DNA of 64,000 nt from positions 1 through 64,000 of the forward strand of contig CANFOL010000012.1 of NCBI GenBank assembly GCA_947448695.1, given 5' to 3'. Made by a program: the position numbers and the translations under genes. The notes below the pieces were generated by a model. That model ran no database searches, had not been told where the DNA came from, and worked only from the letters and a program-made list of their open reading frames with translations. Shown piece by piece: positions 8,326 to 17,530 of this stretch (position 1 is the first letter of the stretch; every line of letters begins with the position of its first letter). Source of the stretch: Burkholderiaceae bacterium (GTDB lineage: Bacteria > Pseudomonadota > Gammaproteobacteria > Burkholderiales > Burkholderiaceae).

Positions 8326-10785
8326 ATGCAATTTTCCGAATCATGGCTAAGACAGTTTGTTAATCCACCGATCACGACTGATGCCCTTGAGCATTTAATG
8401 ACGATGGCAGGATTAGAAGTAGAAGAAACAAAAAAATTAGCACCACCGTTTCATTCCGTCGTTGTTGCTGAAATACTTGAAGCAACCCAACATCCGGACG
8501 CAGATCGCTTACGCGTTTGTAAAGTATCAGTAGGTAGTCTTTCGCCAGAGCCACTGCAAATTGTGTGTGGTGCGCCCAATGCCAGAGTTGGTATTAAGAT
8601 TCCGTGTGCCATGGTAGGTGCAGAGTTGCCACCTGGAGAAGATGGTAAAAGTTTCAAGATCAAGATTGGTAAATTGCGCGGTGTAGAGAGTTATGGCATG
8701 TTGTGTTCAGGTCGAGAAATTGGTTTGGGTGAAGATCATGCTGGTATCTATGAATTACCTCTAGATGCACCGGTCGGCAGTAATATTCGTGAATACTTAG
8801 GGTTAGATGACACTATCTTCACCATCAAGCTAACACCGAATAAAGCAGATTGTTTATCAGTATTTGGGATTGCTAGAGAAGTCAGCGCCTTAACTGGATC
8901 ACCCCTGCTTGAGCGTCCCAACTTTAAAGTCAAAGAAGCAATCAAAGATCGTTTAAAAGTTCATGTGCTTGATAAAGCCCTTTGTGGCCGATTTGCAGGT
9001 CGCATCGTTAAAGGCGTTAATGCTAAAGCAGTAACTCCTGCATGGATGGTGCAACGCTTAGCGAGTAGTGGACAACGAAGTATCTCGGCCTTAGTTGACA
9101 TCTCCAACTATGTGATGTTAGAGATGGGGCAACCGACGCATATTTTTGATTTAGAAAAAATCAAAGGGGACTTACAAGTTCGCTTTGCCAAGCCAGAAGA
9201 AAAAGCCCTCTTGTTAAATGGTCAAGAAGTAACCTTTGGTGATATATCTTTACCCGTCGGAGTGATTGTAGATAACCATGGGATTGAGAGTATCGCTGGC
9301 ATTATGGGGGGTGATCACTCAGCGGTTACATTAGAAACCCAGAACATTTTTATTGAATCTGCGTTTTGGTGGCCAAGTGCCATTCAGGGTAGAGCACGTC
9401 AACTAAAATTCTCGACGGACGCCGCGTTTCGGTTTGAGCGTGGTGTGGATCCAGACCGCACTGTCAAATATTTAGATTATGTTGCGCAACTCGTTCAAGA
9501 AATCTGCGGTGGTGATATTGGTCCTCTGGATGATCAGGTCTTTGAATTACCAAAAAGTCATCAAATTACCCTCCGTGTTCCGCGCGTAGAAAAGATTCTA
9601 GGTATCGTGGTGGATGGTAATCAAATCAGTGAGTACTTTGATGGTTTAGGTTTTTCGTATGCAAGAATGCATCCAGGTACGCCACAAGAAGTATTTGTGG
9701 TGGAGACACCAAGATATCGATTTGATTTACAGATTGAAGAAGATTTAATCGAAGAAGTTGCGCGTTTATACGGTTTTGAAAATATTCCGGAACTAGCGCC
9801 ACAAGCTAGTATCCGCGTCAAACCCACGAACGAGACCCAGCGCAGTATGCATGCCCTGCGTCATACCATTGCAGCACAAGATTACCAAGAAGTTGTTAAT
9901 TATGGTTTTATTGATCAAGAGTCAGAAATAATCATTAGTAACAATTCGCAAGCTATCCAAGTACTCAATCCCCTCGCGGAACAATTTGCGGTGATGCGTA
10001 GCACATTGCTTGGCGGCTTAGTGCATAACCTTAAAACCAACCTCAATCGCAAGGCAACGCGCGTTCGAATCTTTGAGATTGGACGTGTATTTACGCGTAA
10101 TCAAAACATCCAAAATGGCCCACTCAGCGTCGCTGGTATGGAGCAACCGATGCGCATCGGCTGCTTAGCTTATGGTGATGTTGAGCCAGAGCAATGGGGA
10201 AGTGGTTCTAGAAGAATTGACTTTTTTGATGTTAAAGCTGATCTAGAAGCAATCTTGCAACCCCTCACTATCATGACTCAAGCAGCGCAGCATCCACCTT
10301 TTCACCCTGGAAGAAGTGCCAAAGTTTTTAAACAAGATGCTGTAGGAAATCGTATTGAAATCGGCTATATTGGCGAACTTCATCCTAAATTACAACAGCA
10401 CTATGGTTTTGCCTTAGCCCCAGTTCTATTTGAGATTGATTTGGAGACAGTTTTAGCAATTGACTTACCTAAACTAGTCGAACCAAGTAAGTTCCCATCC
10501 GTTGAGCGCGACTTAGCAATTGTTCTCAAAGGGAGTGTGTCCGCACAACAAGTGATCGATGCCTTACACCAAGCAGCCTCTCGCTTGGTAACACATATTG
10601 CTCTTTTTGATGAATTTAGACCTACACCTGAGCGTTTAAGTGGGATGCAATTAGATGAAAAGAGTCTGGCTTTTCGAGTTACTTTGTCGGACGATACCCA
10701 GACTTTGCAGGATACTGATGTTGAAAATGCAATTAAACAACTTTTAGATCAAGTTCTTATTCAATTTTCCGCAAGATTAAGGTAG
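8326..10785 (+). CDS. pheT: Phenylalanyl-tRNA synthetase beta subunit
   Basis: The 819-residue partner of PheS, responsible for tRNA recognition and editing. It shows the N-terminal EMAP-like tRNA-binding fold (VVVAEILEATQHPDADRLRV, about 45-65), the B3/4 editing and B5 domains in the middle, and the ferredoxin-like anticodon-binding domain at the C-terminus (FPSVERDLAIVLK onwards). Length is normal for proteobacteria. Confidence 0.98.
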   Translation: MQFSESWLRQFVNPPITTDALEHLMTMAGLEVEETKKLAPPFHSVVVAEILEATQHPDADRLRVCKVSVGSLSPEPLQIVCGAPNARVGIKIPCAMVGAELPPGEDGKSFKIKIGKLRGVESYGMLCSGREIGLGEDHAGIYELPLDAPVGSNIREYLGLDDTIFTIKLTPNKADCLSVFGIAREVSALTGSPLLERPNFKVKEAIKDRLKVHVLDKALCGRFAGRIVKGVNAKAVTPAWMVQRLASSGQRSISALVDISNYVMLEMGQPTHIFDLEKIKGDLQVRFAKPEEKALLLNGQEVTFGDISLPVGVIVDNHGIESIAGIMGGDHSAVTLETQNIFIESAFWWPSAIQGRARQLKFSTDAAFRFERGVDPDRTVKYLDYVAQLVQEICGGDIGPLDDQVFELPKSHQITLRVPRVEKILGIVVDGNQISEYFDGLGFSYARMHPGTPQEVFVVETPRYRFDLQIEEDLIEEVARLYGFENIPELAPQASIRVKPTNETQRSMHALRHTIAAQDYQEVVNYGFIDQESEIIISNNSQAIQVLNPLAEQFAVMRSTLLGGLVHNLKTNLNRKATRVRIFEIGRVFTRNQNIQNGPLSVAGMEQPMRIGCLAYGDVEPEQWGSGSRRIDFFDVKADLEAILQPLTIMTQAAQHPPFHPGRSAKVFKQDAVGNRIEIGYIGELHPKLQQHYGFALAPVLFEIDLETVLAIDLPKLVEPSKFPSVERDLAIVLKGSVSAQQVIDALHQAASRLVTHIALFDEFRPTPERLSGMQLDEKSLAFRVTLSDDTQTLQDTDVENAIKQLLDQVLIQFSARLR

Positions 10786-10821
10786 CATACACTTCTAACT
10801 ATAAGATTTAAAGAGATTATC

Positions 10822-11136
10822 ATGGAAAATACCCCAACAACAATAACAAAAATAGAATTATCAGAAGCAATTTTTGATCACGTTGGACTCAATAAACGTG
10901 AAGCGAAAGAGATGATTGATGCATTTTTTGAGAATATTGCCCATCATTTAGAGCGTGGTATCGACGTAAAGATTTCTGGGTTTGGTAACTTTCAGCTAAG
11001 AAACAAAACAGCAAGACCAGGACGTAATCCGAAGACTGGACAAGAAATACCGATTAGTGCAAGAAGAGTGGTGACGTTTCATGCCAGTCAAAAATTAAAA
11101 GATGCGATAGACATTAAAGACAATAAGATAGTTTAA
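10822..11136 (+). CDS. ihfA: Integration host factor alpha subunit
   Basis: A 104-residue HU/IHF-family DNA-bending protein, with the DNA-contacting arm [20 protein letters not shown] at about 70-90. Its place after pheT is the standard proteobacterial location of ihfA (not ihfB). IHF assists many tyrosine integrases, so the host factor is encoded right beside the element inserted in the neighbouring tRNA gene; that link is only contextual. Confidence 0.95.
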   Translation: MENTPTTITKIELSEAIFDHVGLNKREAKEMIDAFFENIAHHLERGIDVKISGFGNFQLRNKTARPGRNPKTGQEIPISARRVVTFHASQKLKDAIDIKDNKIV

Positions 11137-11188
11137 TCATGTTGCACAGTAGTAAATATCAGTAGTATTAAACCCAAATGCACGGAAT

Positions 11189-11581
11189 ATGAATTTACCC
11201 ACTGAACTCTCCTTAAGCGATATCAAAGAAACCCAAAAGGTTACTTTGCCGCAGATACCTGCTAAGCGATATTTCACGATTGGTGAAGTAGGGGACTTAT
11301 GTGCGGTCAAGCCGCACGTACTGCGTTATTGGGAGCAGGAGTTTAATCAACTTAAACCTCAGAAGCGCAGAGGTAATAGAAGATACTATCAGCACCATGA
11401 AGTGGTGCTCATCAGAAGAATCAGAGACTTACTCTATAACGATGGCTTTACCATCCATGGTGCTAAAAATCGCTTAGAAGAGTTAGACAGTCAAGGTCAG
11501 ATTAGAACTGAACTTGAAGCTGTCTTTAATATTTTGGGTGATTTGCGTAAACTCGTAGATCATTCCAAAACATCAAACTGA
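11189..11581 (+). CDS. MerR-family transcriptional regulator
   Basis: A 130-residue protein with an N-terminal MerR winged helix-turn-helix ([20 protein letters not shown] and WEQEF, then the wing RRGNRRYY) and a short C-terminal helical region without an obvious metal-binding cysteine set. A MerR-like gene directly downstream of ihfA is the common betaproteobacterial and gammaproteobacterial arrangement; its target is unknown. It ends 17 nt before the tRNA gene. Confidence 0.9.
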   Translation: MNLPTELSLSDIKETQKVTLPQIPAKRYFTIGEVGDLCAVKPHVLRYWEQEFNQLKPQKRRGNRRYYQHHEVVLIRRIRDLLYNDGFTIHGAKNRLEELDSQGQIRTELEAVFNILGDLRKLVDHSKTSN

Positions 11582-11587
11582 TATAAT
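11582..11587 (+). promoter_or_regulatory. -10 element of the tRNA-Pro promoter
   Basis: A perfect TATAAT at 11582-11587 ends 11 bp before the tRNA 5' end and overlaps the stop of the MerR-like gene. No good -35 hexamer is seen 17 bp upstream, so this is a partial promoter call. Confidence 0.5.
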
Positions 11588-11598
11588 CTAAATTTCGT

Positions 11599-11675
11599 CG
11601 GGGCGTAGCGCAGCCTGGTAGCGTACTTGCATGGGGTGCAAGGGGTCGTGTGTTCGAATCACACCGTCCCGACCA
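11599..11675 (+). tRNA. tRNA-Pro (anticodon GGG)
   Basis: A 77-nt cloverleaf: acceptor CGGGGCG pairing with CGTCCCG (one G-T wobble), D arm GCGC/GCGT, anticodon stem CTTGC/GCAAG around the loop ATGGGGT (anticodon GGG), T arm GTGTG-TTCGAAT-CACAC and an encoded ACCA end. Its 3' part is the insertion site of the element to the right. Confidence 0.97.
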
Positions 11676-11676
11676 A
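11659..11676 (+). other. Left attachment core (attL) of the integrated element
   Basis: TCACACCGTCCCGACCAA at the tRNA 3' end is repeated exactly at 20423-20440. Insertion here rebuilds the tRNA 3' end, as usual for tyrosine integrases. Confidence 0.88.
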
Positions 11677-11741
11677 AATTACTAAAAAAGTTGTTCATTA
11701 TCAATAACTTAACTTTTTAGATTTCTTATTAAAAACTTCAT

Positions 11742-11764
11742 GGTGTGATACAAAGGTGTGTTAC
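11742..11764 (+). repeat. Left pair of integrase arm-type repeats
   Basis: GGTGTGATAC (11742-11751) and GGTGTGTTAC (11755-11764) are direct repeats with a 13-bp period, 65 bp inside the left attachment core and just in front of the integrase ATG. The same pair, in the same orientation, lies inside the right end. Likely arm-type integrase sites that may also regulate the integrase gene. Confidence 0.65.
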
Positions 11765-11769
11765 TTTCC

Positions 11770-13344
11770 ATGGGTTTTAACTCAAAATTTCTCGTTCAAA
11801 ATAGATTTGGAGTCTTTTACTTTCAAAAAAGAGTTCCAAATTGTTATTTAATTAAAAGTCCAAGATTACCAAAGTTAGTTAGACTATCTCTTGGAACAAA
11901 ATCAAAAAAAGAAGCAATCAAACTATCAAGGTTGATTTCAGTCATGTGGGACTTAAGAGCACAACAATATTTTGCAAATGAACAGTCATATCACGAAGGT
12001 ATGAAACTGTTTCAGCAGTATTTAAAAGCAGTTGTTCAATATCCAAAATTTGAAGATATCTCAACTCACTTTTTTGATTTGTTGGACGATGTAACTAGTA
12101 GTGATTCTCGCTTACTAGAGAACGCAGTTAATTATCATGAGTCTTTACAGATAGATAAAGGTAACAACCCATACGCTAATGAGATTCAACAGTTAAGAAC
12201 GATGTTGAGTTCAAGCAACAAAACTAATTCTTCAGTTAATTCAGTTCAATTAGATGAAGCATTTGATGAGTTCATTAGTCATCACAAAACATCTTGGAGG
12301 GAAGATGGAACGATGGAGTCTTCTTATCGTGTTTCTTACTATCCTGTTTTGAAATCAGTCATAGGAGAATCTAAGACAGATGAGATTACTAAAGCACACA
12401 TCAATCAATTCATAAAGATTGTATTGAATCTACCTGCTAATAAGTCAAAGATGGAAAAGTATCGGAATAAAGCGATGTTAGATTTCTTGACGATGACTGT
12501 TCCTGAGAAAGATAAACTCAGTCCAACTAGTCAAGAAAAATACATTAGACGAATCGCTACTTTCCTAAGATGGTTACGAACAAACGATTACACAGAAATC
12601 GATTTAGATTTACCTATAAAAGGTGTGAAGTTTGCAAAGACACGTTCAAATGAGCAACGAGCAAGTTTTACTAAAGCAGATTTGGGTAAGTTATTTAATA
12701 GTAAAGAATATTCACATGGATTACACAAGCAATCAGCACATTTTTGGGTGCCGCTTATTGGTGTATTTACAGGTGCTCGATTGAATGAGATTTGTCAGTT
12801 GCTTGTGAGTGATATTCAATTAGACGAAGAAACGAAAAGATGGGTATTTGACATTAATGATGATAAGAAAAGCGACCCCAACAAGTCATTAAAGAAACCC
12901 TATCATGCTCGACTTGTTCCTATTCATAAAAAACTGATTGAACTTGGATTCATTGAGTTTGTAGAACAACAGAAGAAGAGTAAACATAAGCGATTGTTTC
13001 CTGAATTACCGTTTGTCAGCAATAACAACAAGTATGGTGATAAGTTACAACGTTGGTTTAATCGGACTTATACGAAGAATTGTCAAATTAAGACTGTGAA
13101 TACTTCTTTTCATTCGTTAAGACATACCGTTATTACACACCTAGTCAACGAGAAGAAAATTGATCCTAATCGAATTGCAATTGGATTTGGTCAAACACCA
13201 GTAGGGGGTGTCACACAGACTGTTTATACAAAAAGACAGTCTGCTTCAAGTTACTTTCAGTATTTCGATATGATTGATTTTAGAGACTGTATTGATATTA
13301 AAAAGATAAAAGGGTGGAAATATCATCAATTTAATCGAAGTTGA
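11770..13344 (+). CDS. Tyrosine recombinase (phage-type integrase)
   Basis: A site-specific integrase of about 524 residues. The N-terminal region (FLVQNRFGVFYFQKRVP) is the DUF6538-like arm-binding type, a SAM-like core-binding domain follows, and the catalytic domain shows the first arginine in GARLNE, then SFHSLRHTVI (His-x-x-Arg), and the nucleophile Tyr in TQTVYTK. The residue usually His before that tyrosine appears to be Gln (GFGQTPVGGVTQTVY). I prefer ATG 11770; a GTG at 11758 inside the repeat is also in frame. Location next to its tRNA target is typical. Confidence 0.93.
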   Translation: MGFNSKFLVQNRFGVFYFQKRVPNCYLIKSPRLPKLVRLSLGTKSKKEAIKLSRLISVMWDLRAQQYFANEQSYHEGMKLFQQYLKAVVQYPKFEDISTHFFDLLDDVTSSDSRLLENAVNYHESLQIDKGNNPYANEIQQLRTMLSSSNKTNSSVNSVQLDEAFDEFISHHKTSWREDGTMESSYRVSYYPVLKSVIGESKTDEITKAHINQFIKIVLNLPANKSKMEKYRNKAMLDFLTMTVPEKDKLSPTSQEKYIRRIATFLRWLRTNDYTEIDLDLPIKGVKFAKTRSNEQRASFTKADLGKLFNSKEYSHGLHKQSAHFWVPLIGVFTGARLNEICQLLVSDIQLDEETKRWVFDINDDKKSDPNKSLKKPYHARLVPIHKKLIELGFIEFVEQQKKSKHKRLFPELPFVSNNNKYGDKLQRWFNRTYTKNCQIKTVNTSFHSLRHTVITHLVNEKKIDPNRIAIGFGQTPVGGVTQTVYTKRQSASSYFQYFDMIDFRDCIDIKKIKGWKYHQFNRS

Positions 13345-13354
13345 TTTGTTCATA

Positions 13355-13415
13355 CTAAGAACATGCTGAAAACCATTAGCAAACAGTTCTAAAGATGTTC
13401 TAAAACTGTTCTTAG
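13355..13415. terminator. Inverted repeats between convergent integrase and methyltransferase genes
   Basis: CTAAGAAC (13355-13362) pairs with GTTCTTAG (13408-13415), and AACAGTT (13382-13388) with AACTGTT (13404-13410); the two right arms overlap, so they compete. The motif GTTCTWA occurs three times. There is no T run, so termination is inferred only from position between the two gene ends. Confidence 0.3.
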
Positions 13416-14674
13416 AAATGAATGATATCTGGATGATAGTAGATTGTTTGTGCAATCCTAGTAACTACTCCGGTGACTAGAGCATTTCCCATAAAAAATG
13501 CTCTTCGAGTATCAGACACAGAGTCAATTTTTGTATGATTATCTGGAAATCCATTAAGTCTTTCTAGTTCCACAGGAGTTAATCTTCTATATTTACCTGT
13601 AGAGGTCAGCACAACATGTTTAAATCTAGATGCTGATTTTCCACCTTCTCCTGTAATAATTGTCCTTGATGGTTTGTTAATTGAATCAGGAAAACTAACT
13701 GGACCTTCATCGTAAGAGTATTGTGTTCCATCTTTTTTAGTTCGGATTATGCTTTTTGCATTTTTATGAAAGAACCACTTATCAAGTTCTTCATTATTGA
13801 TGAAATATTCCTCAGGAACATCGGTTTCATTAATTAGAGTATCTCCTAAAGTAAAAAAATTACCATCATGTTTAGGTGTTGATTTAAATGTGAGAACTTC
13901 TCGATTGATTGAAAGTCCAGTATTTTGAAACGGTGTAACTTTTGAGTGCGATTTATTAAAAGATTCGGTAATTGTTGGTAAATCACCATTAATAACAAAT
14001 GTTGGATGCATTGGAACATTTAAACTAGTATCGTTGCATTTGAAACCTTTCGCTAAAACACCTGATTTAGCAATCCAATCATATGGGTTTGAGTTTATTT
14101 CTTTAAAAGCATTAGTGGAATTTAAGTATCCTAGAATAAATGTTCTTTTTCTCCTTTGTGGGAATCCATATTCTGCTGCATTTATGACTCGCCATTCGAC
14201 TGCATACCCAAGGTCATTCATTGATGCAAGTATCATTGCAAAATCTCTCCCCCTCTGACTTGCAGGAGAACCAAGAAGTCTATCGACATTTTCAAGTATT
14301 ACTAAGGAAGGTCTTTTATCATGAAGAATTCTATGAATATCCCACCATAGAACTCCTTTTTTCCCAGAAATACCTTGCGCTTGATTTAAAGTTCTAGCAA
14401 CTGAATAGTCTTGACAGGGAAATCCACCTACGAGAATATCAAAATTGTCTGGAATATCCTGCGAAGAAACTTTAGAAATATCCTCATTGCTATGATTATC
14501 AGTACCCCATCTTGCTACATAAACTTTTGAAGCATGTTGGGATTTTTCATTGGGTTCCCATTGATTACTCCACACTACTTTGAATTTTTCTTCATCGATA
14601 AGGAAATTTGCTCTTTCAAATCCAATTCTAAACCCACCTACACCAGCAAAAAGTTCAATTATCTTAAAAGTCAT
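13412..14674 (-). CDS. DNA (cytosine-5-)-methyltransferase
   Basis: A 420-residue C5-cytosine methyltransferase that protects host DNA from the adjacent endonuclease using S-adenosylmethionine. Conserved motifs in order: I (ELFAGVGGFRIGFE, 8-20), IV with the catalytic Cys87 (GGFPCQDYSVA), VI (ENV, 128-130), VIII (QRRKRTFILGY), a target recognition region of roughly 150 residues, and X (FMGNALVTGVV). AAGGA precedes ATG 14674. It is last in the operon, 58 nt after the endonuclease stop. The recognition sequence is not readable from the protein. Confidence 0.95.
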   Translation of the reverse strand: MTFKIIELFAGVGGFRIGFERANFLIDEEKFKVVWSNQWEPNEKSQHASKVYVARWGTDNHSNEDISKVSSQDIPDNFDILVGGFPCQDYSVARTLNQAQGISGKKGVLWWDIHRILHDKRPSLVILENVDRLLGSPASQRGRDFAMILASMNDLGYAVEWRVINAAEYGFPQRRKRTFILGYLNSTNAFKEINSNPYDWIAKSGVLAKGFKCNDTSLNVPMHPTFVINGDLPTITESFNKSHSKVTPFQNTGLSINREVLTFKSTPKHDGNFFTLGDTLINETDVPEEYFINNEELDKWFFHKNAKSIIRTKKDGTQYSYDEGPVSFPDSINKPSRTIITGEGGKSASRFKHVVLTSTGKYRRLTPVELERLNGFPDNHTKIDSVSDTRRAFFMGNALVTGVVTRIAQTIYYHPDIIHF

Positions 14675-14732
14675 ATAAATCCTTATCAGTATTCTTATAT
14701 TTTATATGACAAGGTTAAGATGGCAATATTAT

Positions 14733-15350
14733 TCAAATGTAATCTATAACTCCAACATTATTTCTACCTTGTTTTGTATGAACTATCTTAAATGTTTGAG
14801 GTTTTTTTAAAGCAATAAAAAGTATTGGTACTGTCAACACATTTCTTAATGGATCAAGATAGGTTTTTATCTTTTCAAATTCACCAACAGCACTATCAAA
14901 CCCACCAGCAATTTTCATTTCTTCACTTGCACAAATGACAATACCAATTTTTGTTTGTATTGCTTTTTTTACGTGATTTAATTCACTAGCGATCACGGGT
15001 TTGAGTAAATTCCAAGCGATTGCTTCTCCATGATTAAATGCTACTTCGATAGAGATATCATTACCAGCAAAATCGAGTCGCCATGTTTTATTATTTCTTG
15101 GATTATATACAGGGTCTTGAAAAATTTTAGATTCTGCATGCCATCCATTTGCTACTAGTTTTAGTTTTAATACTTTATTGATTGTTTCACTAATGCTTTT
15201 TGCTTTTCTGTTGGCATTTTCAAAATGGTGAATAATCTCATCATCACTTATTGATTGAATCGTAATTAGTAAATTATCAAATATAGGTTTAAATTGAGGT
15301 TCATTTAAGATTGTTTCAGCATGTCTAAATGAATAAGTTTCAAAATCCAT
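14733..15350 (-). CDS. Type II restriction endonuclease, BglII/BstYI-like
   Basis: A 205-residue protein whose opening (YSFRHAETILN) and core (WRLDFAGNDISIEVAF, about 90-105) resemble the BglII/BstYI endonuclease family (BglII itself is 223 residues), in which an Asp...Glu-x-Gln set binds the catalytic metal. Candidate residues here are Asp98 and Glu102; the third position is Ala104 rather than Gln, which is odd. A strong ribosome binding site (AAGGAG) precedes ATG 15350. Position beside a cytosine methyltransferase supports a restriction enzyme, possibly with a GATC-centred site as in relatives (inference). Confidence 0.68.
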   Translation of the reverse strand: MDFETYSFRHAETILNEPQFKPIFDNLLITIQSISDDEIIHHFENANRKAKSISETINKVLKLKLVANGWHAESKIFQDPVYNPRNNKTWRLDFAGNDISIEVAFNHGEAIAWNLLKPVIASELNHVKKAIQTKIGIVICASEEMKIAGGFDSAVGEFEKIKTYLDPLRNVLTVPILFIALKKPQTFKIVHTKQGRNNVGVIDYI

Positions 15351-15391
15351 AAATTGCTCCTTTTATGTATTTTTAGCACATTTTTATTTTT

Positions 15392-15826
15392 TTATAAATT
15401 AAGCAATTCCTTTTTAACTAAAGTAAATTCTTCGTCATACTCCTCAAACTCTGGAAAATCCCAACTAACTCTCATATTTGGTTCTGTTTTCTTTAAATAC
15501 TCTTGACCATCATATATTTCAATCATTCGATTAATGAAGTCTTTCATTTGAATTCCAGCAGTTAAGAATGCTTCCCATATTTTAATTAATTGAGCATTTA
15601 ATATTGGTCGATAATCCAAATGAAATTTATCATTTTGAAATTGTTCTCTCAAGTAATTATTAATTGAGTCATTTCCAAATATTTTTTCAATTTCCCCATG
15701 AGTAAAAGTTTTGGAGTAGAGCGTTCTAAATGGTTCTTTATCGAAACTATGAAGGAAAATTGCAAATGCATAGACTACTTCTTTTGCAAGTTCATTTTGT
15801 GTGATTCGAGGTTTTTCATTAGTCAT
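15392..15826 (-). CDS. Hypothetical protein heading the restriction-modification operon
   Basis: 144 residues, acidic and helical, rich in Phe and Glu; no motif or helix-turn-helix that I recognise, and no signal or membrane segment. It is the first gene of a three-gene reverse-strand operon, 41 nt before the endonuclease, so it may be an accessory or control component of that system. The Shine-Dalgarno before ATG 15826 is weak. It diverges from the structured-leader gene to the right. Confidence 0.65.
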   Translation of the reverse strand: MTNEKPRITQNELAKEVVYAFAIFLHSFDKEPFRTLYSKTFTHGEIEKIFGNDSINNYLREQFQNDKFHLDYRPILNAQLIKIWEAFLTAGIQMKDFINRMIEIYDGQEYLKKTEPNMRVSWDFPEFEEYDEEFTLVKKELLNL

Positions 15827-15931
15827 TTTGTATATTCTTTTGTTCTTATTATGAACATTTTAACCCTTTGATTTTGCACTCATTTTTCTTCCAAAAAATA
15901 CAACAATTTCCATATTAATCAATGGTTTAAC

Positions 15932-15960
15932 TTGACTTTTACCCCTATTTTTGCTATAAT
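15932..15960 (+). promoter_or_regulatory. Strong sigma-70-type promoter
   Basis: TTGACT (15932-15937), a 17-bp spacer and TATAAT (15955-15960) make a near-consensus promoter reading right. The predicted transcript would start near 15967 and carry a leader of about 190 nt before the gene at 16160. Confidence 0.75.
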
Positions 15961-15966
15961 ATTAAA

Positions 15967-16130
15967 GTAGTAAATGAAGTAATCGTGCATCACATATTGA
16001 GTCCATAATGCGACTCAAGAAACCACGAAATAGTGACCACTTATAACAAAAACTAAGTCACTCCAATTTAATCATTTGAACAAAATTTCAAAACTCTTGA
16101 CTGAGTCTGAGACCCCTTTTGTTCAAAATT
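15967..16130 (+). ncRNA. Structured leader RNA or small RNA candidate
   Basis: Between the promoter and the next gene lie three inverted repeats: TTGAGTC/GACTCAA (15997-16003, 16012-16018, 8-nt loop), AGTGAC/GTCACT (16032-16037, 16057-16062) and an exact 11-bp pair TTTGAACAAAA/TTTTGTTCAAA (16075-16085, 16117-16127). No open frame fills the leader. It could be a regulatory 5' leader, a separate small RNA or a protein-binding region; no known RNA family recognised. Confidence 0.5.
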
Positions 16131-16159
16131 TATAAAACATATTTCGAAAGGTATTCATT

Positions 16160-16852
16160 ATGAAGAACAAATTAACAATTCAACAAAAGCAACAGAAACT
16201 CGCTAATCGTTGTAAAGATATTTCAGTTACGACTAGATTCATTAAAAATTATCAACTTGCAACTAAAAATGCTATTGAACAGATATTAAACATGGGTACG
16301 GCAGTAAAAGAAGTCTATGAACTATCAAAGTCTGGAGAACTTAATGTCTATGACTTGAATTACTTCTGTATGAATGTAGGTATTTCACAGAAAAGTTCAA
16401 CCTTTAGAAAATATAAAGCAATTGGTGAGAATGCAGATAAGTTTAGACTTTATATGGATAGACTTCCATCTGCATTTTCAACACTCTATGAAATTGCAAC
16501 TTTGGATGCTGACACTTTTGAAGAAATATTTATTAATGGTTATAACTGCCAAGGTTTAACTCTAAAACAGATTAAGCATCTAGCAAAAAAAAATAATCCT
16601 GTTCCTACTAAAAACAATTCAAAGACAAGTAACCCTAATTATGTATCACCAGCGTCTATGAAGAAATTGTTCAAAGTAATGAATAGATTTCCAGTTTATA
16701 TTCCTTCTACCTTAACGGAATCTAAATTAAATGAGGTGATTAAAGTCTTTGAGGACTTACAAAAAAATGGTTTGATAAGTTTTGAGACCCCAACTATCAT
16801 GAGTTATACGAATGATAAAGATGACGATAACAATTTAAGACTTGCCGCATAA
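16160..16852 (+). CDS. Hypothetical element protein, possibly DNA-binding
   Basis: 230 residues with a basic, helical N-terminal half. The stretch around TFRKYKAIGENADKF and LPSAFSTLYEIATLDADTFEEI (about 80-125) is reminiscent of DUF3102-like phage or plasmid proteins, but this is a weak resemblance from memory. A polar low-complexity linker (NNPVPTKNNSKTSNPN) separates a second small domain. GAAAGG precedes ATG 16160 at good spacing. It is expressed from its own strong promoter and structured leader, divergent from the restriction-modification operon; a regulatory or replication role is possible. Confidence 0.65.
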   Translation: MKNKLTIQQKQQKLANRCKDISVTTRFIKNYQLATKNAIEQILNMGTAVKEVYELSKSGELNVYDLNYFCMNVGISQKSSTFRKYKAIGENADKFRLYMDRLPSAFSTLYEIATLDADTFEEIFINGYNCQGLTLKQIKHLAKKNNPVPTKNNSKTSNPNYVSPASMKKLFKVMNRFPVYIPSTLTESKLNEVIKVFEDLQKNGLISFETPTIMSYTNDKDDDNNLRLAA

Positions 16853-16913
16853 CTGTAATCATATGTTTTCGAATACACTTCTAGAACAGTTTTCGATGAC
16901 ATATTGACCATCT

Positions 16914-16952
16914 TATTCATTGACCCCCATAGAGTTGATGAATAGGGGTTTT
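16914..16952 (+). terminator. Possible terminator after the 230-aa gene
   Basis: TATTCAT (16914-16920) pairs perfectly with ATGAATA (16938-16944), while ACCCC (16923-16927) can instead pair with GGGGT (16945-16949), which runs into TTTT. The two foldings exclude each other; the second resembles an intrinsic terminator with a long loop. Confidence 0.45.
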
Positions 16953-17446
16953 CAGAACACTAGAAAAAAGTTTTCCATAGGTCGGATTGAAATTCTTGGA
17001 TAATTTTTTCTTGGCAGGAACTCATGTGTATGAAATTTTTTCCTGGGGTGCTGGTACTAGTTTAACTATTTTACCTGGTGAAATTAACCTGATATCTACT
17101 TGTATAAATACTTATATGAAGCAGTATCTGTAACAAGTGAGACAAGTCCCAAGTCCCCAATTAAATCTCGTAGGAAGTGCGGTAGATTGGATAGAGACTA
17201 AGACAAAACAGATGATGAGAAGCACTAGCAACGATAAGTGCTTTAAATAAATAAATTCGTTGGGATTGGTGCTCTGAGAAAAAAGCAACACCAGATTGGT
17301 TAGAAATCGTTCATGTGGTTCTAATTGGTTCCCGTTGATTCGCAAAGCAGACGTAAAAGCAACAGGTCAACCCTCTTGCTGAAATAAGGTGTTATTTTCT
17401 ATTTCAGTTGTCTACATGATGGTGTCTGAAGATCCTATACTCAGAT

Positions 17447-17474
17447 TACACTTTGCCGAAACAGGCAAAGTGTA
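17447..17474. repeat. Perfect 11-bp hairpin
   Basis: TACACTTTGCC (17447-17457) and GGCAAAGTGTA (17464-17474) are exact reverse complements around the 6-nt loop GAAACA. No T run follows, so it is not an ordinary terminator; it lies alone in the gene-poor part of the element. Confidence 0.7.
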
Positions 17475-17530
17475 TCTAAAAATCCTGCCTCAGATAATAT
17501 TACTCTAGATTAGTTTCCATTCATTCATGT

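Noticed and set aside
4549-10000. Several open frames of 60-115 codons antisense or out of frame within thrS, infC, pheS and pheT
   Set aside because: They overlap strongly conserved genes in other frames and show no conserved motifs or start signals of their own.
17112-17345. 77-codon open frame on the reverse strand with a hydrophobic stretch
   Set aside because: It starts at TTG without a ribosome binding site, resembles no family, and lies in the repeat-rich gene-poor part of the element.
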